64,000 bases of DNA. Origin: Parastagonospora avenae f. sp. tritici 18332-5 (lineage: Eukaryota > Ascomycota > Dothideomycetes > Pleosporales > Phaeosphaeriaceae). Where the stretch lies: positions 1 through 64,000 of the forward strand of contig JAFJTR010000072.1 in the NCBI GenBank assembly GCA_022559985.1. The letters run 5' to 3'. Below are positions 12,767-22,825 of the stretch, one piece after another. A program made the position numbers and the translations under genes. The stretch's first letter is position 1; every line of letters begins with the position of its first letter. Under the pieces are notes generated by a model. That model did no database searches. It saw only the letters and a list, made by a program, of their open reading frames with translations, and had not been told where the DNA came from.

Positions 12767-13550
12767 AGCACGGTCGTTATTATTGGGATAGAAAGTGGGG
12801 ATTAGAGCAATTCTCAGGGTACAACTGGATGGTGATAATACATCGCCGGTGAAACGAAAAGACTTATGACGCTCACACAAATAATGATAAATTGAAATAT
12901 CTCTCAAAGATCCGGTTGTTGATCTAGCGCTTTATCCGGTGAGACGTGCAGTATAACGTGTGGTTCAAGGGTCAGCTCGGATGCTGGTCTTTATCCCTTT
13001 CGCATGCGATCCCAAATATAATAAAGTACTGTGACCACCAGTTCGTACCTTTGATTCGTGGAAAGTCTTGTGCAGAAGATCTTCCGTGAATAAATGTGTC
13101 AGCGACCATGTCACATGCTGTGGTCCATTGGACTGCTGACATATGAGTTCAATTAGCTTTTGCCAAACCAAGCTAGGAATTAGGATCAGACGCAGACAGT
13201 AAATGGTGTACATATGACTAACAGAGGGAACCAAAATGTAGAGGCAGTTATGTATCTGAGCTATTCTAGCAGAATTAGCACACGTCTCATCAAGCAGAAA
13301 ACTATGCAGAATGAGCAACACAGTCGCTAGGCAATCCGAACAGCCCTCATAGGCTAAGCAAGCAACAATAGGTCCTGAAAAAGTTCGGACCAGTGGAGAA
13401 CCATAAATCTTTACGCCGTGACACAGCGTCGGCCGCGCGTGTGACAACTAGAGGAGTGTACCTCGACGCCCGTGATCCCGCATCTTAAGGACTCTCGACA
13501 TTTTCTAACCATGCATCCTCGGTACAAAGACTGTCCTTCTACAACTCACG

Positions 13551-13681
13551 GTTTCGTAGACCTGAGCCATTCGATTAGAATGATTGTTCGATCAAAATTA
13601 CCTCAATGGGCCTAGTAGCTACAGTCCCAATGATTACCTGATCATCGTTGCCGGATTGAGGTATGGCTCAATCTACGAAAC
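13551..13681. repeat. 131-bp inverted-repeat element
   Basis: The left end GTTTCGTAGACCTGAGCCAT is the near-complement of the right end, which reads GTTTCGTAGATTGAGCCAT on the other strand. A second inner inverted pair (ACCTCAAT/ATTGAGGT) is nested within. No target duplication is visible, so it may be a foldback remnant or a structural sequence and not a proven transposon. Confidence 0.5.
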
Positions 13682-13975
13682 ATCTTGGTAGGAGTTTTAG
13701 GACAGCTAAGAGGCTCGCTACTCGATTTATACGACTTGCCGGCCAAATTTCGGGCCCTGAAACGCTTGAAGTGATGGGCTATTGGTATTCGGTACAAGCG
13801 GCAAGACATTGGTGTTGAAGCTGCACATGAAGTGCGTGTATTTTGATGAGACGGGAACTACCAATTGGTGGGACATATGTTTCACAATATACTCCAAGGT
13901 GCTTTGACAGTATTCTGCCATGGTGACATGATGCGATGTTTCGACTGTGAAGACGATGGGAGTTCGCAGCGTAGC

Positions 13976-13981
13976 TATAAA
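13976..13981 (+). promoter_or_regulatory. TATA box before the start-less secreted-protein locus
   Basis: TATAAA lies 49 bases before the expected start triplet at 14030. That spacing would leave a very short leader, and it supports a former start at 14030. Confidence 0.4.
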
Positions 13982-14029
13982 GCTCTGGTGGAATCATCGT
14001 CTGTATTATTACCACCACCATCACGTACC

Positions 14030-14275
14030 ATACTTTCCACATTTACGACCTTTGCCCTGGCGGCGTCCGTCATCGCTACACCAACTCCTCGGCGCGCTGT
14101 CCCCGGCTCACCAGCTGACCCTGGCATCAGAGTGCCCAAGGGCACTTTCTGTACCTTCACCTCGCAAGAAGGCGTTCTCGGATGCAACACTGGCGATGGC
14201 GGCACATCTAACATCATCGACGGAAAGATCAGCGGCTGTGCTGGATGCACGAAGGAGAACGGATTCGGAAAATAA
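14030..14275 (+). pseudogene. Small secreted protein, start codon ATA instead of ATG
   Basis: From 14030 the frame reads 81 residues, beginning with a triplet in the position of Met followed by LSTFTTFALAASVIATPTPRR. That is a textbook secretion signal (h-region, ATP cleavage site), with a possible PRR processing site after it. The remainder holds four Cys in FC, GC, GC and GC contexts and ends at TAA 14273-14275. The triplet at 14030-14032 is ATA and no other ATG lies in frame downstream. The same frame is open back to an ATG at 13877, but that would bury the signal peptide and start upstream of the TATA box. Either the gene has lost its start by one G-to-A change, or a short upstream exon was missed, or it uses a non-AUG start. 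Function unknown. Confidence 0.5.
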
Positions 14276-14705
14276 ACACGCAAAGCCGAACTCGGTCGCC
14301 CATACCATTGCTCTGAGCCGGATTCAGGACAGGTTCAGAGCGGTAACAGGATTTTGGCACGTTGGTGTTGCGATGGTAGGGTTGCAGCAGAATGTTGAAC
14401 TGTGCAATTTGTGAGTGCGAGCACTGGAGCATTGCTCCTGTCAGATATGAGCAAGGCCAGCCGTAACACAGACTCGGCTGGAATGGAACTGCATGGAATG
14501 GACCGCGCAGCTGGTCGCACAAGGGCGGGGGATAAAAAGCTACCTGTTCATAGATCAGACTACAACACAATCAATCATCAACATCATCAAGAACCCCTTG
14601 AATCTCACAGTTCCTTTCGTTGTAGATAGTAAGCTAGTATGAAGACGTAACGTGCTCGTGTGAAATCAATCGAGCTATCTACTTGCAGCTTCAGTAATGC
14701 TATTC
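14276..14705. other. intergenic, 430 bp
   Basis: This stretch lies between two convergent loci and contains only short overlapping frames. No gene or repeat recognised. Confidence 0.55.
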
Positions 14706-16947
14706 TCACGTGATAACGGCTTGTTCTTCGTCCGCTTTGTAAGCCGCCCGCTTCATTGATTTCTTCTGTGCATACGGCCCGTTTTTGGCCGCACTTCCGT
14801 CGCCCTTCCCCTTCTCATAAGTGTATTCGTAAGCCTTAGACTGGACAAGACCACGGCGTTTGACCAAACCTCCTATATACTCCCACAAATCGACGAACAC
14901 GGTCCAGGGATGTTTGCCATATACTAGTCCCAGCGCCACAGTGAGACAAAATGGCACACCAATGGCCCAGAGCTTCCAGAATTGCGGCCTTCCAGGGCGA
15001 TAATCGTCGCCCATGCTGAAGATGCCCGCCAAGAGGGTGAGTGGGAAGACTACGGACGCGAACAAACTCAAACGAAGACTGAATTCGCCGTCCGCAACAC
15101 CTCTGAATGCTGTACGAAGGTTAGCAATGTCGTTAGAAACAGAGCTGAGGGCTTCTGCGCGGTTTCGCAAGGGCTGCATTCGCGCGTGGACTGTAATGAA
15201 GTCCTTTTGTGCACCCTTGATGGCGAGGGATGCGTTCTCATCCACGCTTTCGCACCCTAATTGCACGCCCAGCCTCTCCAGGTTGAGGTACATCGCGCGC
15301 CAAAAATGGTTCAAATGTTGGCGCATGTAATTGATATCCTTTGCGATTTCGTTGATCTTGACCAACTCCGCCTTCCATTTATGTCGACTGATATTGTCAT
15401 CTATTCTGGCTTGATAATCCTCCGAGAACCATTCTGCTTTGGTTATGGTAGTATTAGTCATCTCTAGTTGGTTCACCCAATGCTGTGCGACGTGCTTCAA
15501 CAGGTAGAAAGCAGCATTTGAGGACTTCTCTTGTGTCTCCCTGAGTAGCTCAGGGGTGGCAAGCTTGGTCCAATAGAATACCATTTCGTCCATGGCACTG
15601 CTAAGATTTCGTCTGGTCCGGAAGGTACGAATGTTTGCCTCTTTGGCACCGATACCGACTTGGGAAAATACTATTGGCGCCAACGTTGGGCAACCATCAT
15701 GGTAAGGCCAGCTTTCATGTTTTGTCGGTTGCAGTCGATCCGAATTTTTCCAGCCTTGCGCTTTCCAGAGTGATGCTCTATTGGCATAAGTCTTAGGTGT
15801 CTTGAGAATGAGACATTCTTCTAAACTTTGGACAGCACATTCATCAAGCTCAATACCGTCTGGGGTGAACATATGTGGAGATGCCTTGTTTGATGTTGTG
15901 GGCGTACTAAATAGTCCAGCGCGTGGTACTCCATGCGTAACTGCGAATGGCGGGTCGACTAGAATGACCGCTACAATAAAACGTCATTATTAGCCGTGAC
16001 TTCATCCGTCTATCATGCTGCTTACCATCCCAGCCCAGCTGATTTCCAGACCTACTCGGCGTCATATCTTGCGAGGTCCAGAACGATGCACATCGCCTGA
16101 CAAATGCATGCCTCCGATCTGGTACACCAGATGAAGGTATATCAATATCTCTCCACCTTTCGTACCTGCGTCGATTGATCGCAAAAGTCATTTGTAAGCT
16201 CGAAATATCGACCGATTTTGAATCAAACAAAGTGCGCAGCTCGTAGTATCGCAAGGTGAAAGACTGCCCGGGGATTGACATGGAGGGCAAGCCTCTGTGC
16301 GGTATAGACCAAGAGTCTGTAAAGTTCCACGTGTTCATTTGCTCACTAAACACCAATGGATCAACCCCTAGGTGATGGCCAAGTGCATCGACATAATCTG
16401 GTTCCATATCCTCCAGTATGAAAAGGCGTTGCTGTTTGTCTTGACGGCTCTGTGTAGCGGGGTGGGCCTCAAGGTACGCTCTCAAAGCCACTGGACTCTC
16501 GAAACCGCCTTCTTGCACGACTGAGACATCCTTTTCGCTGAAGTTCAGGCAATAGCATCTTCCTGGCACGCGATCTTCTCTGGTTCTGTAATGCTGATGG
16601 ACAGCCGCGCGACCAGGTTCCTTTTCGTTCGCTAATTTTTCCAAGAACGTTTTGAGCGCAGAAAATGCGGTCTCCAGCGTTTCCAGGCATTGTAAATAAG
16701 GCTTGTTCTCGAAGCGCAAGGCTGCCGCAGCCTGATTCATCGTGCTGTGATGCGAAGGCCGTGCTGGCTGTAGCATTTTCATCTCAAGGTCCTCGTATTC
16801 AATTGCACTGACTTGTCTGTCGTAAATCTCTTCGAAGAGGCATCGGTGCATGCGCGGCGGAAACTGGAAGCTTTTGAAGCTGTCGAGGCTCAGCTCTTGA
16901 CCGGTTGCTGACACGGCTGATGAATTTGGCCCCCAACAGCCCCTCAT
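14706..16947 (-). CDS. CorA-like Mg2+ transporter domain membrane protein
   Basis: Fungal protein of the CorA-like type, with a long cytosolic N-terminal part and two C-terminal TM helices. Exons 16947-16026 and 15970-14706 give 728 residues. The 55-bp intron (GTAAGC...TTGTAG) joins QLGWD to AVILVDPPFAV. The region from about 500 to 620 is helical with Q/R/E-rich stretches, the CorA stalk. The TMs are LFASVVFPLTLLAGIFSM and LWAIGVPFCLTVALGLVYG. The canonical GMN ion-selectivity motif after the first TM is replaced by GIFSMGDD, as in many fungal CorA-like proteins, so divalent cation transport cannot be assumed. The C-terminal tail is Lys-rich. The frame is open upstream only through a TTG; the ATG at 16947 was chosen, and one further downstream (MHRCLFEEI) is possible. 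Confidence 0.8.
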
Positions 16948-17101
16948 CTGTGCATGGTGGCTTTTCAATCGTAGGCATCGTCATATGAATACAACACAAA
17001 GCATGATGTGCTATAGTGTAGGGTCAAGTTGATCTCTGCACTGCGCCTCTTGTGAGGCATGCGATGCTGTATCAGACTTCCTGTCATGGAACTACCTAGG
17101 T

Positions 17102-17132
17102 AATGAGGTCGCCTTGCTGGGAACGACCTCAT
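17102..17132. repeat. short perfect inverted repeat
   Basis: AATGAGGTCG and CGACCTCATT flank an 11-12 base loop. It could be a binding site for a dimeric regulator or a DNA hairpin. No transcript boundary argues for a terminator. Confidence 0.4.
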
Positions 17133-17427
17133 TCGTCACGGGCACGCTGGATACTATCGTCTGTGCGAGAGAAACCGACAAATTGGCTAGTATTTCATGG
17201 TCGATATGCTCAGAATCGATGTATTGAGACATGTATTGTACCTGTCACATGTTCAGAGTTGTGAAATGAGATGGCTGGGACGAACGCTAGGCCTAAAGAA
17301 GATGCGCCAGATGTTTCGCCCACTTCGCACTCATCAAATCAACGAGCGTCCTGCAACATCACAATCTCGCCTCAATAAAGGGCTTCACGGACAGCCAAGA
17401 CAGTTTCTGGTCGTTTTGGCAGCTTAG

Positions 17428-17435
17428 TGACGTCA
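17428..17435. promoter_or_regulatory. CRE-like palindrome
   Basis: TGACGTCA is the consensus of ATF/CREB bZIP factors. It lies in the shared upstream region, about 480 bp from the CorA-like start and 750 bp from the lactamase-fold start. Single occurrence, so chance is possible. Confidence 0.3.
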
Positions 17436-18115
17436 TCCGACGCGACAACCTTCCAATCGCACAGATGTGGGAATACAATCAACTTCAGCTATATTACAAC
17501 ATACACTGTGAGTAAGAAACGGTCAAACAGGAAGGCAAGTTAAATCGCATTTAGGTAAGTGAGAAGCGCTCTAAGCATGTTTTATCCGATACAATATGTT
17601 AAAAATCGAGAGGACAGCTCGGAAAATTGCACTAACGGTAAGGAACTTAGGGATGAGTTGGGCAGGATCCACAGAAAAATTGCAGCGAAATAAGATGGAC
17701 GGACGGGGCGAGAGGCACCCTGTTCTCGATTACGCACCAAAGGCAAATCTCCTAACGACATGACTGCTCATGTTCACATTATTAGTAGCCTCCCCTAGCC
17801 AAATTTACGCACCAAGGATCCTTCTTCGATGATTCATCTTCATCTAGGCTAATCACATCAGTCAATCGACGCAGGCTACACGCTTAATCATGCACACAGT
17901 CAGCAAATATCTTCGCTTACTGTCAATGATCTTCTCCTAAGTCCATATTGATTGGTGATCATTCACGCTAGCCTGACCGCATTACTCACAGCCACAGAAT
18001 GAAGAGAACCATTGGAAAAGAAGTAATCCAGACTTATCAGGAAGATGATAAATGAGTGTCCTATTGACATGCATTCTTAGCCCCACCAGTGCAATGAAGC
18101 TACGCGAGGGGAGTC

Positions 18116-18122
18116 TATATAA
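18116..18122 (+). promoter_or_regulatory. TATA box of the lactamase-fold gene
   Basis: TATATAA lies 67 bp before the ATG at 18189. Confidence 0.5.
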
Positions 18123-18188
18123 CGACAAAGCCTTCTTCTAATTAAGAATCTCAAAACAAATATCTTGGTGCCGGTATACCACATCAAG

Positions 18189-19109
18189 ATGCATTCATTT
18201 ACTTTGGCCCTCCTAGGTCTTTTGAGCCTTGCTCGTGGTCGCCAAGTCAGCTCCAACGCCCATCTTCGAGTCGACGTGTACCATCAGACCGAGGTTCCGG
18301 TGATCTACCAGAACAAGTCTCTCATATACTCACCTATCGTTTACACTCTCATCTCTTCGGCCCATGAAGCTGTACTAGTCGACACGCCTTCCCTATCCGC
18401 GGATGGCGAAGCTCTCGCGTCATGGATCGCTTCTGTTGCGCCCGGCAAGAAGCTGAGATACATCTACATCACGCACGCGCATGTAGATCACTTTGGCGCT
18501 TTCACCAGAATAATGGCCAGATTCCCAGAGGTAGATGTCGTCACGGCCAAGGGCGTGAAGACGCATATGCCTGTCCAGTATGAAGAACCGCTATGGAGTA
18601 GCTGGACGGGATTGTTTCCGACAATCGCAAAAGTAGACCTGGATTTGGTCCAAGCGCTAGACTCCGATCGCTTCGCGATCGAGAACGGAAAATATGAGTT
18701 CAGAGCCATTGAAGTCGGGGGAGGCGATACAGCGGACAGCACCGTCCTATACGTTCCTGATATCGATCTCGTGGTCGGAGGAGATGTGATATACGGTCGT
18801 TGTCATCAATATATGGCTGAGAATCCGAAACCCGAAGATCGGAAAGCGTGGATGAAGAGCTTAAGCAAGATCAGCGACTTGAAGCCGAAATGGGTTATAC
18901 CCTCGCATATGCAGGCGAACGAAGATTTTGGGGTGCACCATATCAAGGATACAAAGAATTATGTCGAGACATGGGATGGATGGTTGGCGAGTGGAAAGGT
19001 TGGCGGTTGGCAAGAGCTGGAGGAAATGGCGAAGAAAAGATGGCCGGATAGGATGGGGAGTCTTAATTTGAGAAGTACAGCGCAGAGCTTTTTCAATGCG
19101 GCGCTTTGA
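18189..19109 (+). CDS. Secreted metallo-beta-lactamase-fold hydrolase
   Basis: 306-residue single-exon protein of the metallo-beta-lactamase superfamily, likely secreted: MHSFTLALLGLLSLARG is a signal peptide. The metal motif HAHVDH has His96, His98, Asp100 and His101. A further His near 240 lies in IPSHMQAN, and the bridging Asp near 199 lies in GGDVIYG. The binuclear site therefore looks nearly complete, although the usual His between the HxHxDH motif and the Asp is replaced by GGGDTADS. Family members hydrolyse lactones, thioesters, beta-lactams and similar bonds; the substrate here is unknown. The frame is open upstream only through a TTG, so the ATG after the TATA box was taken. It is monocistronic, with no biosynthetic genes alongside. 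Confidence 0.85.
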   Translation: MHSFTLALLGLLSLARGRQVSSNAHLRVDVYHQTEVPVIYQNKSLIYSPIVYTLISSAHEAVLVDTPSLSADGEALASWIASVAPGKKLRYIYITHAHVDHFGAFTRIMARFPEVDVVTAKGVKTHMPVQYEEPLWSSWTGLFPTIAKVDLDLVQALDSDRFAIENGKYEFRAIEVGGGDTADSTVLYVPDIDLVVGGDVIYGRCHQYMAENPKPEDRKAWMKSLSKISDLKPKWVIPSHMQANEDFGVHHIKDTKNYVETWDGWLASGKVGGWQELEEMAKKRWPDRMGSLNLRSTAQSFFNAAL

Positions 19110-19929
19110 CTAATGCCAGCAACAAGAAGAGACAACTATATTACACGTAAACCAAATGCTCATGCATAAAATTTACTATTAAGGTTCAACGCAACGGATG
19201 GTGACGACGACCTCGCCCAGCCACCCCGCCTGACTTCGTACAGTTCACGTCATGTCTAATATGCATACAGTATCGCCTTCGTATATAGCCCAACACATAT
19301 GGATTTTGGCATAACAGCATACTTCCCCCTGAGACCTCCTACGACTTTAAAGTTGACATAAACTTCAAGCAGGAGATAATTTGGTTCATTCCATGGCGAC
19401 CAACTGTCACGAAATGATCTTATGAGATCATCAGTCACTTACAATCGTAAAGATTAGTTCGGTTACTCACCGACTTACTTAAATTCGTAACTTTGGTTTG
19501 CTGAATTTCGGCTAGGGAGGCCCAATACAGCGTGCTTATCTGCAAGTGTGTAAGTGATCATGGACAGTGGGAAGATTCAATTGAGTATCGCAGCTGATGA
19601 TACCAATCATCTTCTCTCACAGTCATAAAGAATGATTGAACGCTTGTAGATACGACTGATGCTTTACCCAGCACAATCATTGGTAAAATCTTCAAGAAGG
19701 AAGTAATGTTCCAAGTATATATCTGTACCACTTTTGTTCTTTACTTCATCTTTTGAACTCTACGACTGAAACCAAGGACACGTTCCGCTAACCTTCAAAG
19801 ATATAATCTTCAATTTGTTGCCAAAGCTGAAGCATGATGTATCCCTTAAAACCGGAATCAAGGTCGTGCCACTGCAAGTGGGATTGGGGTAAGCGAGAAC
19901 TGCACATAATATCAGCGAAGATCAATCAC
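19110..19929. other. intergenic, AT-rich, no gene
   Basis: 820 bp separating convergent genes. Only a 60-codon frame is present. If the next gene is spliced, part of the right end could be its last exon. Confidence 0.5.
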
Positions 19930-20157
19930 CTAAATTAGAGGAGACGTAGCGAATGCGCCAACGGCTGGTTGACTCAGTACTTGATAGGCGGTGCCATTGT
20001 CGGGAAGAGAAGTGCTGTAGCGCTCGGTACAAAAGTTGGTGTTTAGTAGCGCGATGTTGAACGGAACGATTTGGCGAGTATGAAGCTGCTCTGATGGGGC
20101 CGCGCAGAGACAGCTCAAGCCGAGCAAGAAGGAGGAGAACAAAACGATAAGCTGCAT
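19930..20157 (-). CDS. Small secreted protein (3' structure uncertain)
   Basis: 75-residue frame from an ATG, with a strong signal peptide (MQLIVLFSSFLLGLSCLCAA) and a likely PSEQLHTRQ pro-segment. As a single exon it ends at TAG 19930-19932 with only one Cys in the mature part. Downstream on the same strand, after an AG at about 19902, two frames stay open. One of them carries three more Cys (YPNPTCSG, DTSCFSFG, GTCPWFQ), which would make an even-numbered Cys protein. No good donor in the right phase was found, so the intron is not proposed as fact. Function unknown; the apoplast is the likely location. Confidence 0.45.
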   Translation of the reverse strand: MQLIVLFSSFLLGLSCLCAAPSEQLHTRQIVPFNIALLNTNFCTERYSTSLPDNGTAYQVLSQPAVGAFATSPLI

Positions 20158-21210
20158 GGTTGTAAAGGTAGGTCAGGAGGTCCGTTCGATAGCTTGCTTA
20201 AGATTGTACGGGAGGGATGTCCATGACCTCTTATAGGTATGAGAAACCAACAAGCCTTAGAGAGTACAAGATGCGGGATTTCTCAGATGTATGTGATGAG
20301 ATATGTGGACATGAGCCAAGTCGCTTCGAAGTGGTCATGATTAAAAAGAGAAGCTTGATTTGTCCAACAAGACAGCCACCAACTTCCAGTGCACATATCA
20401 GAGGAATACAATCAGCCAGTGAGCACGATGACATAAGCCGTGAATTGTGGCGTCAGCACGACTGTACTCTTGGTCGAGAAATATCTTATTGGGACAATGG
20501 AAAGTTTAGATAATACATCCGATAATGTACTTCCTGCTGTATCTCTATATGTCTTACCGAACGAATATCATCAGAGACATTTGGGGCGGCGAACAAACAT
20601 TGGCGGTATTGGCATTTTCCACCAACTCACCGCTAAAGTAGCCACATACTCTTCAAGTAAGTCTTAACAGTAAGAAGCATGTTGTGCGCTCCGTCAGCAA
20701 CATCAATGAGGCTACACAATGAATAGGGCCGGGAAGTCGAGTTGACCGTACACCAGTCTTCATGTCATCGTTTTGCAGAAGAGAGAACGATGCTTCGTGG
20801 GCTCAGCAACGATTTACGATCAACCAGCCAGTTCCAGGCAATACCGAATCCTTAAGTCACCATGCAAAGCATCATTCCTTTTGCGTAAAAGTTCTCTTCC
20901 AATACTGCGGCGAATGTTAGAGACCCTTTGTACCAAGACACACGGTTGCTGGAGCATCGGCTAGATGTCAATATGAGTGTCATGTTCCATCAGCAGATTT
21001 GAGTCTTGATTCGTGTGTTGTGTTGCCTGGAACTTAGGTAGGCACCAAGTCTGCATTGGGAATAGCGCTGGTGGTGGATTCAGGCAGACCTCGGGCGAGA
21101 AGCTAGCCATTCTCTTCACATTTGAGTGCGACCGCACGAACACTCTGGAGTATAAAACACGGCTGATCCGCTCTTTCTGTAGCAGCACTTCCTTGTCTCT
21201 CCAAAACATC
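20158..21210. other. intergenic between divergent genes
   Basis: 1.05 kb with short frames only. The right end holds the promoter of the F-box gene. Confidence 0.55.
21151..21157 (+). promoter_or_regulatory. TATA box of the F-box gene
   Basis: TATAAAA lies 60 bp before the ATG at 21211. It argues against the longer upstream reading of the frame. Confidence 0.5.
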
Positions 21211-22572
21211 ATGTCTTCACAGACCAGCCTCGAATTTACCCGCCTCGCACCAGAGCTCGTCGAAAACGTAATTAAGCAAGTCGGCAATAAAGGAGACCTG
21301 CCCAATATTCGACTAGCTTGCAAAACGCTAGACAAGCATGCCGTGAAGCAGCTCTTCAAAGAAGTGATACTCTCCCCGGCGGAGAGGCACGTGAGCGCCT
21401 GGACCAGTATCAGCGAGGACGATGTTACGCGTCAGTTCCCTCGCCATGCGGTGATCCACACGCGATCAGACATCGAAGATGATGACTGGCACTACCAGGA
21501 AAGTGATGAGGAAGAACCTCTGAAATGTTTCGGGAAGGCCCTCGCAGCATTGTCGAAGTTTCCCAACCTGGATTCATTGGAAATTACCTTCAGCCCGGAA
21601 TGCATAGGCCGAGATCATGACATGTGGCAGGAAACAGCAGAGGAGATTTCAGAGCGAGAGGAAGTGTTGACGCAAATCTTCCAAGCGATCAAGGACAGGG
21701 CGGTTGATGAAGAGAATCGGAAGATTCGCAAATTGACCATCATCAACCTCCAAAATTGTCCCACACCTGAATTCACCTCGTCCGATCTCTTCCGCGATGT
21801 AATGGGTCAGTTGTATGAGCTGCACATATCTGTTTTGCAAGAGTGTAACGAGCATGGACCCGACCATGACTACACCCGAGTCGAGTTGCGGACTTGGCCG
21901 GCCTATTTCTGTTCGCACTGGCTTGAACCCATCTCGAAGAACCTCAAGGCATTATCCATCTACAATAAGACAGACAATTGGGGCCCGTTTCCTGGCTACT
22001 TCGACCCCAGCAGCATCTCATTCCCGAAGCTCGAGACATTGGCCCTGGGCTACTACACCCTTGCGCACGACAACGACTTCGACTGGGTTCTCGCCATCCC
22101 GTCACTCCGGAAGCTCATCCTTCACAACTGCATGATCAGTTCCTGGATAAGCATTTACAACGATAACATGGCTAAATGGAATGTTTGGGCTCACGATTGG
22201 ACCCCAATGCCCGACCGGGACGTAGATTGGCACAAGGACTTCTCATACGCTGGAACATGGAGCCAGCGATTCGATCGCATCGCGGAAGCCTTGCCAAATT
22301 TGATCGACTTCCGATTTGACTACGGATCGTCGTATGAGGCTCCTGAGTACATCGTCACAGGACGGAACCAGTGCGCTGCTAGGGTATTTCCGAAGAGATA
22401 TGTTTGCTTTGACAACGGGATCTTGCCAACGCACTGGCCGGAAGCGAGGTCTGATGGAAAGATACATTCTTTTCGGGATGAAGATTTTCCTATCAATATG
22501 CATCAGGAAACCTTGGTGTCGGACCAGAAGAGCCTGGAGGCGTTGCTTCAGAAGCTGAAATTGAGGAACTAG
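21211..22572 (+). CDS. F-box-like protein with degenerate leucine-rich repeats
   Basis: 453-residue single-exon protein. The N-terminus FTRLAPELVENVIKQVGN followed by LPNIRLACKTLDKHAV is the fungal F-box pattern, which would bind Skp1 in an SCF ubiquitin ligase. The rest shows repeated LxxLxIx and LxxLxLx segments (NLDSLEITF, KIRKLTIINL, NLKALSIYN, KLETLALGYY, SLRKLILHN), consistent with irregular LRRs for substrate binding. An acidic patch (DIEDDDW, SDEEEP) lies near 90-105. Fungal F-box/LRR proteins of this kind are numerous and their targets mostly unknown. The frame extends another 66 codons upstream, but a TATA box in that stretch places the start at the internal ATG. Confidence 0.75.
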   Translation: MSSQTSLEFTRLAPELVENVIKQVGNKGDLPNIRLACKTLDKHAVKQLFKEVILSPAERHVSAWTSISEDDVTRQFPRHAVIHTRSDIEDDDWHYQESDEEEPLKCFGKALAALSKFPNLDSLEITFSPECIGRDHDMWQETAEEISEREEVLTQIFQAIKDRAVDEENRKIRKLTIINLQNCPTPEFTSSDLFRDVMGQLYELHISVLQECNEHGPDHDYTRVELRTWPAYFCSHWLEPISKNLKALSIYNKTDNWGPFPGYFDPSSISFPKLETLALGYYTLAHDNDFDWVLAIPSLRKLILHNCMISSWISIYNDNMAKWNVWAHDWTPMPDRDVDWHKDFSYAGTWSQRFDRIAEALPNLIDFRFDYGSSYEAPEYIVTGRNQCAARVFPKRYVCFDNGILPTHWPEARSDGKIHSFRDEDFPINMHQETLVSDQKSLEALLQKLKLRN

Positions 22573-22825
22573 GAGATCGAAAGCCGGGCTGGATATCAGA
22601 CCTGTGGAGATTGCTTGAATGGCAAAAGTAAACCCTACGGTCATATTTGCATGGTGGTCTATATCAACGTTATATATGCGTTGGCTTCCTTAGCAAAGTT
22701 GATATTAAAAGGAGTTCACTTTGAGATTATAGCGCGAATGATCATGGATCTTGATATGCAATCGTAATATGTACACTGGAAGACAATGTGTTAACTCCTT
22801 GGTGCCTGTTCTTCTTCGAAAACAA

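Larger units (their letters stand above)
12767..14029. other. intergenic with one inverted-repeat element
   Basis: No supported gene. The ORF spanning 12965-13447 on the minus strand has no domain and poor composition. A 131-bp inverted-repeat structure lies at 13551-13681, and a TATA box for the next locus at 13976. Confidence 0.55.
16948..18188. other. intergenic between divergent genes
   Basis: 1.24 kb with the promoters of the CorA-like gene (minus) and the metallo-beta-lactamase-fold gene (plus). It carries a perfect 10-bp-stem inverted repeat at 17102-17132, a TGACGTCA palindrome at 17428 and a TATA box at 18116. No gene seen. Confidence 0.6.
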
